In this document: positions 1 through 9,574 of the stretch, in pieces | How positions within the stretch are numbered: position 1 is the stretch's first letter | How the letters are laid out: each line of letters opens with the position of its first letter | DNA from: Odiellus spinosus | Lineage: Eukaryota > Arthropoda > Arachnida > Opiliones > Phalangiidae | Direction: 5' to 3' | NCBI GenBank assembly: GCA_963920705.1 | Contig: CAWUCO010000090.1 | Coordinates: 496,001-560,000, forward strand | DNA length: 64,000 nucleotides | Program-made: the position numbers and the translations under genes | Notes under the pieces: model-generated | Databases searched by the model: none | The model's input: the letters and a program-made list of their open reading frames with translations, nothing else | Told to the model about the DNA's origin: nothing

Positions 1-383
1 TCTTTCGAGTGGTCTGAATTTTGTCTAAATCGCTTAAAAATCAAAAGTTTTGTGTCCATTTGAATCCAATAATCTTGGATTTTTAAGCGTTTTTGCTTTA
101 TTTTAACCAATTTTATATTTGTCACAATTTTGCAATTTAGACAAAACCAAAGTCATTCGAAAGAGCAATTAATGGACAGTTTAAATAATAAGAGTTTTCA
201 AAAATCCGTTGAAAAACATGGAAAATATGGACAATTCAAAAAACATCTAATATCAAAAAGCGAATTTTGAAAATCTGAAATTTGACTATTTTGATATTCT
301 ATGATTTCTTGAATTGGCCATATTTTTCTTGTTTTTCAACGGATTTTTGAAAACTCTTATTATTTAGACTGTCCATTAATTGC

Positions 384-547
384 TCTTTAGAATGACTTTG
401 GTTTTGTCTAAATTGCAAAATTGTGACAAATATAAAATTGGTTAAAATTAAGCAAAAACGCTTAAAAATCCAAGATTATTGGATTCAAATGGACACAAAA
501 CTTTTGAATTTTAAGCGATTTAGACAAAATTAAGACCACTCGAAAGA
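384..547 (+). repeat. Module A, reference copy in + orientation
   Basis: This 164-bp module begins TCTTTAGAATGACTTTGG (usually TCTTTCGA) and ends ACCACTCGAAAGA. The n-end carries TTTTGTCTAAATTGC. The r-end, read on the other strand, carries TTTTGTCTAAATCGC. The outer 30 or so bases of the two ends therefore form an imperfect inverted repeat closed by a perfect TCTTTCGA/TCGAAAGA pair in most copies. The interior is asymmetric (GCAAAAACGCTTAAAAATCC, then CAAATGGACACAAAAC), which lets orientation be read. A subfamily (here A-II) has GCCAAAACGTGAC in place of GCAAAATTGTGAC at the n-end. The arms beside A inside module B (n-type GCAATTAATGGACAG, r-type CAAATTTTGGTCTATC) travel with the A ends, so the unit that flips is larger than 164 bp. 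Confidence 0.93.
467..485. repeat. Short hairpin in the middle of module A
   Basis: AATCCAAGATTATTGGATT has 7-bp perfect arms (AATCCAA/TTGGATT) and a 5-base loop. It is conserved in nearly all A copies in either orientation. The few changes seen lie mostly in the loop (AAGATAATTGG at 10.05 and 50.49 kb, CAATATTATTGG at 20.38 kb). Variant GAATCAAATAATC at 55.82, 56.59 and 60.03 kb breaks one arm pair. No poly-T tract or gene suggests a transcription terminator. Confidence 0.7.
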
Positions 548-586
548 ACAAATTTTGGTCTATCTAAAAAACAATAGTTTTGGAAA

Positions 587-600
587 ATCCGTTGAAAAAC
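587..600 (+). repeat. Invariant junction 14-mer, left copy
   Basis: ATCCGTTGAAAAAC stands at the left shoulder of the B core in almost every unit, with its inverse GTTTTTCAACGGAT at the right shoulder. Sequence outside it follows the orientation of A, and sequence inside follows the orientation of B. It therefore marks the border where the two modules reassort. Rare variants include CCGATG at 30.07 and 50.99 kb, CCTTTG at 46.0, 47.9, 48.3 and 54.05 kb, and TCATAGG at 17.95 kb. Whether it is a protein site or only shared homology cannot be told from sequence. Confidence 0.85.
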
Positions 601-713
601 AAGAAAAATATGGCCAATTCAAGAAATCATAGAATATCAAAATAGTCAAATTTCAGATTTTCAAAATTCGCTTTTTGATATTAGATGTTTTTTGAATTGG
701 CCATATTTTTCTT

Positions 714-727
714 GTTTTTCAACGGAT
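714..727 (-). repeat. Invariant junction 14-mer, right (inverted) copy
   Basis: GTTTTTCAACGGAT is the exact reverse complement of the left-shoulder 14-mer of the same module. The pair sits about 113 bp apart around the B core, and about 242 bp apart around the next A. Inversion of either module through this pair leaves unit length unchanged, which fits the fixed 383-bp register. Confidence 0.85.
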
Positions 728-1311
728 TTTTGAAAACTCTTATTATTAAGACTGTCCATTAATTGCTCTTTCGAATGACTTTGTTTTTGTCTAAATTGCA
801 AAATTGTGACAAATATAAAATTGGTTAAAATTAAGCAAAAACGCTTAAAAATCCAAGATTATTGGATTCAAATGGACACAAAACTTTTGATTTTAAAGCG
901 ATTTAGACAAAATTAAGACCACTCGAAAGAGCAAATATTGGTCTATCTGAAAATCAAGAGTTTTGGAAAATCCGTTGAAAAACATGGAAAATATGGACAA
1001 TTCAAAAAACATGTAATATCAAAAAGCGAATTTTGAAAATCTGAAATTTGACTATTTTGATATTCTATGATTTCTTGAATTGGCCATATTTTTCTTGTTT
1101 TTCAACGGATTTTTGAAAACTCTTATTATTTAGACTGTCCATTAATTGCTCTTTCGAATGACTTTGGTTTTGTCTAAATTGCCAAAACGTGACAAATCTA
1201 AAATTGGTTAAAATTAAGCAAAAACGCTTAAAAATCCAAGATTATTGGATTCAAATGGACACAAAACTTTTGAATTTTAAGCGATTTAGACAAAATTAAG
1301 ACCACTCGAAA

Positions 1312-1326
1312 GACCAAATTTTGGTC
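1312..1326. repeat. Mini-palindrome at A r-end/B border, CC...GG form
   Basis: GACCAAATTTTGGTC has 7-bp arms around one central base and starts inside the terminal CGAAAGA of A. It lies just outside A on the r side in many units. An alternative form with both arms changed is GAGCAAATATTGCTC (see 5908-5922). Confidence 0.75.
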
Positions 1327-2296
1327 TATCTAAAAAACAATAGTTTTGGAAAATCCGTTGAAAAACAAGAAAAATATGGCCAATTCTAGAAATCATACAA
1401 TATCAAAATAGTCAAATTTCAGATTTTAAAAATTCGCTTTTTGATATTAGATGTTTTTTGAATTGTCCATATTTTCCATGTTTTTCAACGGATTTTCCAA
1501 AACTCTTGATTTTCAGATAGACCAATATTTGCTCTTTCGAGTGGTCTTAATTTTGTCTAAATCGCTTAAAAATAAAAAGTTTTGTGTCCATTTGAATCCA
1601 ATAATCTTGGATTTTTAAGCGTTTTTGCTTTATTTTAACCAATTTTATATTTGTCACAATTTTGCAATTTAGACAAAACCAAAGTCATTCGAAAGAGCAA
1701 TTAATGGACAGTTTAAATAATAAGAGTTTTCAAAAATCCGTTGAAAAACATGGAAAATATGCACAATTCAAAAAACATCTAATATCAAAAAGCGAATTTT
1801 GAAAATCTGAAATTTGACTATTTTGATATTCTATGATTTCTTGAATTGGCCATATTTTTCTTGTTTTTCAACGGATTTTTGAAAACTTATTATTTAGACT
1901 GTCCATTAATTGCTCTTTAGAATGACTTTGGTTTTGTCTAAATTGCAAAATTGTGACAAATATAAAATTGGTTAAAATTAAGCAAAAACGCTTAAAAATC
2001 CAAGATTATTGGATTCAAATGGACACAAAACTTTTGAATTTTAAGCGATTTAGACAAAATTAAGACCACTCGAAAGACCAAATTTTGGTCTATCTAAAAA
2101 ACAATAGTTTTGGAAAATCCGTTGAAAAACAAGAAAAATATGGCCAATTCAAGAAATCATACAATATCAAAATAGTCAAATTTCAGATTTTCAAAATTCG
2201 CTTTTTGATATTAGATGTTTTTTGAATTGTCCATATTTTCCATGTTTTTCCACGGATTTTCCAAAACTCTTGTTTTTTAGATAGACCAATATTTGC

Positions 2297-5200
2297 TCTT
2301 TCGAGTGGTCTTAATTTTGTCTAAATCGCTTAAAATTCAAAAGTTTTGTGTCCATTTGAATCCAATAATCTTGGATTTTTAAGCGTTTTTGCTTAATTTT
2401 AACCAATTTTATATTTGTCACAATTTTGCAATTTAGACAAAACCAAAGTCATTCGAAAGAGCAATTAATGGACAGTCTAAATAATAAGAGTTTTCAAAAA
2501 TCCGTTGAAAAACAAGAAAAATGTGGACAATTCAAGAAATCATAGAATATCAAAATAGTCAAATTTCAGATTTTCAAAATTCGCTTTTTGATATTAGATG
2601 TTTTTTGAATTGGCCATATTTTTCTTGTTTTTCAACGGATTTTTGAAAACTCTTATTATTAAGACTGTCCATTAATTGCTCTTTCGAATGACTTTTGTTT
2701 TTGTCTAAATTGCAAAATTGTGACAAATATAAAATTGGTTAAAATTAAGCAAAAACGCTTAAAAATCCAAGATTATTGGATTCAAATGGACACAAAACTT
2801 TTGATTTTAAAGCGATTTAGACAAAATTAATACCACTCGAAAGAGCAAATATTGGTCTATCTGAAAATCAAGAGTTTTGGAAAATCCGTTGAAAAACATG
2901 GAAAATATGGACAATTCAAAAAACATGTAATATCAAAAAGCGAATTTTGAAAATCTGAAATTTGACTATTTTGATATTCTATGATTTCTTGAATTGGCCA
3001 TATTTTTCTTGTTTTTCAACGGATTTTTGAAAACTCTTATTATTTAGACTGTCCATTAATTGCTCTTTAGAATGACTTTGGTTTTGTCTAAATTGCAAAA
3101 TTGAGACAAATATAAAATTGGTTAAAATTAAGCAAAAACGCTTAAAAATCCAAGATTATTGGATTCAAATGGACACAAAACTTTTGAATTTTAAACGATT
3201 TAGACAAAATTAAGACCACTCGAAAGACCAAATTTTGGTCTATCTAAAAAACAATAGTTTTGGAAAATCCGTTGAAAAACAAGAAAAATATGGCCAATTC
3301 AAGAAATCATACAATATCAAAATAGTCAAATTTCAGATTTTCAAAATTCGCTTTTTGATATTAGATGTTTCTTGAATTGTCCATATTTTCCATGTTTTTC
3401 AACGGATTTTCCAAAACTCTTATTTTTTAGATAGACCAATATTTGCTCTTTCGAGTGGTCTTAATTTTGTCTAAATCGCTTAAAATTCAAAAGTTTTGTG
3501 TCCATTTGAATCCAATAATCTTGGATTTTTAAGCGTTTTTGCTTAATTTTAACCAATTTTATATTTGTCACAATTTTGCAATTTAGACAAAACCAAAGTC
3601 ATTCGAAAGAGCAATTAATGGACAGTCTAAATAATAAGAGTTTTCAAAAATCCGTTGAAAAACAAGAAAAATGTGGACAATTCAAGAAATCATAGAATAT
3701 CAAAATAGTCAAATTTCAGATTTTCAAAATTCGCTTTTTGATATTAGATGTTTTTTGAATTGGCCATATTTTTCTTGTTTTTCAACGGATTTTTGAAAAC
3801 TCTTATTATTAAGACTGTCCATTAATTGCTCTTTCGAATGACTTTTGTTTTTGTCTAAATTGCAAAATTGTGACAAATATAAAATTGGTTAAAATTAAGC
3901 AAAAACGCTTAAAAATCCAAGATTATTGGATTCAAATGGACACAAAACTTTTGATTTTAAAGCGATTTAGACAAAATTAATACCACTCGAAAGAGCAAAT
4001 ATTGGTCTATCTGAAAATCAAGAGTTTTGGAAAATCCGTTGAAAAACATGGAAAATATGGACAATTCAAAAAACATGTAATATCAAAAAGCGAATTTTGA
4101 AAATCTGAAATTTGACTATTTTGATATTCTATGATTTCTTGAATTGGCCATATTTTTCTTGTTTTTCAACGGATTTTTGAAAACTCTTATTATTTAGACT
4201 GTCCATTAATTGCTCTTTAGAATGACTTTGGTTTTGTCTAAATTGCAAAATTGAGACAAATATAAAATTGGTTAAAATTAAGCAAAAACGCTTAAAAATC
4301 CAAGATTATTGGATTCAAATGGACACAAAACTTTTGAATTTTAAACGATTTAGACAAAATTAAGACCACTCGAAAGACCAAATTTTGGTCTATCTAAAAA
4401 ACAATAGTTTTGGAAAATCCGTTGAAAAACAAGAAAAATATGGCCAATTCAAGAAATCATACAATATCAAAATAGTCAAATTTCAGATTTTCAAAATTCG
4501 CTTTTTGATATTAGATGTTTCTTGAATTGTCCATATTTTCCATGTTTTTCAACGGATTTTCCAAAACTCTTATTTTTTAGATAGACCAATATTTGCTCTT
4601 TCGAGTGGTCTTAATTTTGTCTAAATCGCTTAAAATTCAAAAGTTTTGTGTCCATTTGAATCCAATAATCTTGGATTTTTAAGCGTTTTTGCTTAATTTT
4701 AACCAATTTTATATTTGTCACAATTTTGCAATTTAGACAAAACCAAAGTCATTCGAAAGAGCAATTAATGGACAGTCTAAATAATAAGAGTTTTCAAAAA
4801 TCCGTTGAAAAACAAGAAAAATGTGGACAATTCAAGAAATCATTGAATATCAAAATAGTCAAATTTCAGATTTTCAAAATTCGCTTTTTGATATTAGATG
4901 TTTTTTGAATTGGCCATATTTTTCTTGTTTTTCAACGGATTTTTGAAAACTCTTATTATTAAGACTGTCCATTAATTGCTCTTTCGAATGACTTTGTTTT
5001 TGTCTAAATTGCAAAATTGTGACAAATATAAAATTGGTTAAAATTAAGCAAAAACGCTTAAAAATCCAAGATTATTGGATTCAAATGGACACAAAACTTT
5101 TGATTTTTAAGCGATTTAGACAAAATTAAGACCACTCGAAAGAGCAAATATTGGTCCCTCTGAAAATCAAGAGTTTTGGAAAATCCGTTGAAAAACATGG

Positions 5201-5362
5201 AAAATATGGACAATTCAAAAAACATCTAATATCAAAAAGCGAATTTTGAAAATCTGAAATTTGACTATTTTGATATTCTATGATTTCTTGAATTGGCCAT
5301 ATTTTTCTTGTTTTTCAACGGATTTTCCAAAACTATTGTTTTTTAGATAGACCAAAATTTGG
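2297..5362. repeat. Three-unit higher-order repeat, period 1150 bp
   Basis: Unit starts and signs: 2297 --, 2680 ++, 3064 +-, then 3447 --, 3830 ++, 4214 +-, then 4597 --, 4980 ++. The first two trimers look essentially identical and share rare markers at an exact 1150-bp offset: CTTTTGTTTTTG (one extra T), TTAATACCACTCG, CATGTAATATC, TTGAGACAAAT and TTAAACGATTTAG. The third copy starts the same way but departs near 4841 (CATTGAATATC instead of CATAGAATATC). Near identity suggests recent amplification by unequal exchange. Confidence 0.9.
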
Positions 5363-8300
5363 TCTTTCGAGTGGTCTTAATTTTGTCTAAATCGCTTAAA
5401 ATTCAAAAGTTTTGTGTCCATTTGAATCCAATAATCTTGGATTTTTAAGCGTTTTTGCTTTATTTTAACCAATTTTATATTTGTCACAATTTTGCAATTT
5501 AGACAAAACCAAAGTCATTCGAAAGAGCAATTAATGGACAGTCAAAATAATAAGAGTTTTCAAAAATCCGTTGAAAAACAAGAAAAATATGGCCAATTCA
5601 AGAAATCAAAGAATATCAAAATAGTCAAATTTCAGATTTTCAAAATTCGCTTTTTGATATTAGATGTTTTTTGAATTGTCCATATTTTCCATGTTTTTCA
5701 ACGGATTTTTGAAAACTCTTATTATTTAAACTGTCCATTAATTGCTCTTTCGAATGACTTTGGTTTTGTCTAAATTGCAAAATTGTGACAAATATAAAAT
5801 TGGTTAAAATTTAGCAAAAACGCTTAAAAATCCAAGATTATTGGATTCAAATGGACACAAAACTTTTGATTTTTAAGCGATTTAGACAAAATTAAGACCA
5901 CTCGAAAGAGCAAATATTGCTCTATCTAAAAAACCAGAGTTTTGGAAAATCCGTTGAAAAACATGGAAAATATGGACAATTCAAAAAACATCTAATATCA
6001 AAAAGCGAATTTTGAAAATCTGAAATTTGACTATTTTGATATTCTATGATTTCTTGAATTGGCCATATTTTTCTTGTTTTTCAACGGATTTTTGAAAACT
6101 CTTATTATTTAGACTGTCCATTAATTGCTCTTTCGAATGACTTTGGTTTTGTCTAAATTGCCAAAACGTGACAAATATAAAATTGGTTAAAATTAAGCAA
6201 AAACGCTTAAAAATCCAAGATTATTGGATTCAAATGGACACAAAACTTTTGAATTTTAAGCGATTTAAACAAAATTAAGACCACTCGAAAGACCAAATTT
6301 TGGTCTATCTAAAAATCAATAGTTTTGGAAAATCCGTTGAAAAACAAGAAAAATATGGCCATTTCAAGAAATCATACAATATCAAAATAGTCAAATTTCA
6401 GATTTTCAAAATTCGCTTTTTGATATTAGATGTTTTTTGAATTGTCCATATTTTCCATGTTTTTCAACGGATTTTTGAAAACTCTTATTATTTAAACTGT
6501 CCATTAATTGCTCTTTCGAATGACTTTGGTTTTGTCTAAATTGCAAAATTGTGACAAATATAAAATTGGTTAAAATTAAGCAAAAACGCTTAAAAATCCA
6601 AGATTATTGGATTCAAATGGACACAAAACTTTTGATTTTTAAGCGATTTAGACAAAATTAAGACCACTCGAAAGACCAAATTTTGGTCTATCTAAAAAAC
6701 AAGAGTTTTGAAAATCCGTTGAAAAACATGGAAAATATGGACAATTCAAAAAACATCTAATATCAAAAAGCGAATTTTGAAAATCTGAAATTTGACTATT
6801 TTGATATTCTATGATTTCTTGAATTGGCCATATTTTCCATGTTTTTCAACGGATTTTTGAAAACTCTTATTATTTAAACTGTCCATTAATTGCTCTTTCG
6901 AATGACTTTGGTTTTGTCTAAATTGCAAAATTGTGACAAATATAAAATTGGTTAAAATTAAGCAAGAACGCTTAAAAATCCAAGATTATTGGATTCAAAT
7001 GGACACAAAACTTTTGAATTTTAAGCGATTTAGACAAAATTAAGACCACTCGAAAGACCAAATTTTGGTCTATCTAAAAAACAATAGTTTTGGAAAATCC
7101 GTTGAAAAACAAGAAAAATATGGCCAATTCAAGAAATCATAGAATATCAAAATAGTCAAATTTCAGATTTTCAAAATTCGCTTTTTGATATTAGATGTTT
7201 TTTGAATTGTCCATATTTTCCATGTTTTTCAACGGATTTTTGAAAACTCTTATTATTTAAACTGTCCATTAATTGCTCTTTAGAATGACTTTGGTTTTGT
7301 CTAAATTGCCAAAACGTGACAAATATAAAATTGGTTAAAATTAAGCAAAAACGCTTAAAAATCCAAGATTATTGGATTCAAATGGACACAAAACTTTTGA
7401 ATTTTAAGCGATTTAGACAAAATTAAGACCACTCGAAAGACCAAATTTTGGTCTATCTAAAAAACAATAGTTTTGGAAAATCCGTTGAAAAACAAGAAAA
7501 ATATGGCCAATTCAAGAAATCATACAATATCAAAATAGTCAAATTTCAGATTTTCAAAATTCGCTTTTTGATATTAGATGTTTTTTGAATTGTCCATATT
7601 TTCCATGTTTTTCAACGGATTTTTGAAAACTCTTATTATTAAGACTGTCCATTAATTGCTCTTTAGAATGACTTTGGTTTTGTCTAAATTGCCAAAACGT
7701 GACAAATATAAAATTGGTTAAAATTAAGCAAAAACGCTTAAAAATCCAAGATTATTGGATTCAAATGGACACAAAACTTTTGAATTTTAAGCGATTTAGA
7801 CAAAATTAAGACCACTCGAAAGACCAAATTTTGGTCTATCTAAAAAACAATAGTTTTGGAAAATCCGTTGAAAAACAAGAAAAATATGGCCAATTCAAGA
7901 AATCATACAATATCAAAATAGTCAAATTTCAGATTTTCAAAATTCGCTTTTTGATATTAGATGTTTTTTGAATTGTCCATATTTTCCATGTTTTTCAACG
8001 TATTTTTGAAAACTCTTATTATTAAGACTGTCCATTAATTGCTCTTTCGAATGACTTTGTTTTTGTCTAAATTGCAAAATTGTGACAAATATAAAATTGG
8101 TTAAAATTAAGCAAAAACGCTTAAAAATCCAAGATTATTGGATTCAAATGGACTCAAAACTTCTGATTTTTAGGCGATTTAGACAAAATTAAGACCACAC
8201 GAAAGAGCAAATATTGGTCTATCTGAAAATCAAGAGTTTTGGAAAATCCGTTGAAAAACATGGAAAATATGGACAATTCAAAAAACATCTAATATCAAAA

Positions 8301-9574
8301 AGCGAATTTTTAAAATCTGAAATTTGACTATTTTGATATTCTATGATTTCTTGAATTGGCCATATTTTTCTTGTTTTTCAACGGATTTTCCAAAACTATT
8401 GTTTTTTAGATAGACCAAAATTTGGTCTTTCGAGTGGTCTTAATTTTGTCTAAATCGCTTTAAATTCAAAAGTTTTGTGTCCATTTGAATCCAATAATCT
8501 TGGATTTTTAAGCGTTTTTGCTTAATTTTAACCAATTTTATATTTGTCACAATTTTGCAATTTAGACAAAACCAAAGTCATTATAAAGAGCAATTAATGG
8601 ACAGTCTAAATAATAAGAGTTTTCAAAAATCCGTTGAAAAACAAGAAAAATATGGCCAATTCAAGAAATCATAGAATATCAAAATAGTCAAATTTCAGAT
8701 TTTCAAAATTCGCTTTTTGATATTAGATGTTTTTTGAATTGTCCATATTTTCCATGTTTTTCAACGGATTTTCCAAAACTCTTGTTTTTTAGATAGACCA
8801 ATATTTGCTCTTTCGAGTGGTCTTAATTTTGTCTAAATCGCTTAAAATTCAAAAGTTTTGTGTCCATTTGAATCCAATAATCTTGGATTTTTAAGCGTTT
8901 TTGCTTAATTTTAACCAATTTTATATTTGTCACAATTTTGCAATTTAGACAAAACCAAAGTCATTCGAAAGAGCAATTAATGGACAGTCTAAATAATAAG
9001 AGTTTTCAAAAATCCGTTGAAAAACAAGAAAAATGTGGACAATTCAAGAAATCATAGAATATCAAAATAGTCAAATTTCAGATTTTCAAAATTCGCTTTT
9101 TGATATTAGATGTTTTTTGAATTGTCCATATTTTCCATGTTTTTCAACGGATTTTCCAAAACTCTTGTTTTTTAGATAGACCAAAATTTGGTCTTTCGAG
9201 TGGTCTTAATTTTGTCTAAATCGCTTAAAAATCAAAAGTTTTGTGTCCATTTGAATCCAATAATCTTGGATTTTTAAGCGTTTTTGCTTTATTTTAACCA
9301 ATTTTATATTTGTCACAATTTTGCAATTTAGACAAAACCAAAGTCATTCGAAAGAGCAATTAATGGACAGTCTAAATAATAAGAGTTTTCAAAAATCCGT
9401 TGAAAAACAAGAAAAATATGGCCAATTCAAGAAATCATAGAATATCAAAATAGTCAAATTTCAGATTTTCAAAATTCGCTTTTTGATATTAGATGTTTTT
9501 TGAATTGTCCATATTTTCCATGTTTTTCAACGGATTTTTGAAAACTCTTATTATTTAAACTGTCCATTAATTGC
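5363..9574. repeat. Satellite units 15-25, mixed orientation
   Basis: Unit starts and signs: 5363 --, 5746 ++, 6129 +-, 6512 ++, 6894 +-, 7277 +-, 7660 +-, 8043 ++, 8426 --, 8809 --, 9192 --. Three consecutive direct +- units (6894-8042) and three consecutive -- units (8426-9574) show that direct runs do occur. A-II n-ends occur at 6129, 7277 and 7660. One base is missing near 6710 (GAGTTTTGAAAATCC). Nothing but satellite is seen. Confidence 0.88.
5908..5922. repeat. Mini-palindrome at A r-end/B border, GC...GC form
   Basis: GAGCAAATATTGCTC occupies the same place as GACCAAATTTTGGTC but with complementary changes in both arms, so pairing is kept. It recurs near 9735, 10885, 13185, 39217, 41080, 50175, 51325 and 61665, and inverted near 19900, 22198, 58430, 59578 and 63408. 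The mixed form GAGCAAATATTGGTC is also common, so pairing is not strictly required. Confidence 0.75.

Larger units (their letters stand above)
548..766 (-). repeat. Module B, reference copy in - orientation
   Basis: This 219-bp module has long imperfect inverted arms of about 95 bp around an asymmetric core of about 30 bp (AGCGAATTTTGAAAATC... on the + form; here its reverse complement). In this copy positions 584-622 and 692-730 form a perfect 39-bp inverted repeat with a 69-bp spacer. The arms are layered: an outer part linked to the adjacent A end, the invariant ATCCGTTGAAAAAC, a middle part (CATGGAAAATATGGAC or CAAGAAAAATATGGCC), and an inner part linked to the core (AAACATCTAATATC or GAAATCATAGAATATC). 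Different copies combine these layers differently, which indicates exchange or conversion between arms. The module should be able to extrude a large hairpin or cruciform. Confidence 0.93.
1..2296. repeat. Satellite units 1-6, mixed orientation
   Basis: Unit starts and A/B signs: 1 -+, 384 +-, 767 ++, 1150 +-, 1533 -+, 1914 +-. The window opens exactly at an A boundary. Unit 767 shares the marker CATGTAATATC with units 2680 and 3830. Unit 1150 has the A-II n-end and the rare CAATTCTAGAAATC in B. A 2-bp loss near 1887 (GAAAACTTATT) makes unit 1533 381 bp long. No gene or foreign insert is present. Confidence 0.9.

Noticed and set aside
467-485. Intrinsic transcription terminator
   Set aside because: The hairpin is AT-rich, short, lacks a trailing T-run in most contexts, and there is no gene upstream.
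384-547. Module A as a miniature transposon with terminal inverted repeats
   Set aside because: The ends TCTTTCGA/TCGAAAGA look TIR-like, but no empty site, target-site duplication or solitary copy is visible; A always alternates with B in fixed register. An ancient element origin remains possible.
4726-4908. Open reading frame of 60 codons, with relatives at 5492-5674 and 62399-62581 (+ strand)
   Set aside because: It runs through the A-/B- parts of ordinary satellite units and is open only because a single base removes the TAG normally present in AATCATAGAATATC. Other units are closed at that place; there is no codon bias, start context or domain.
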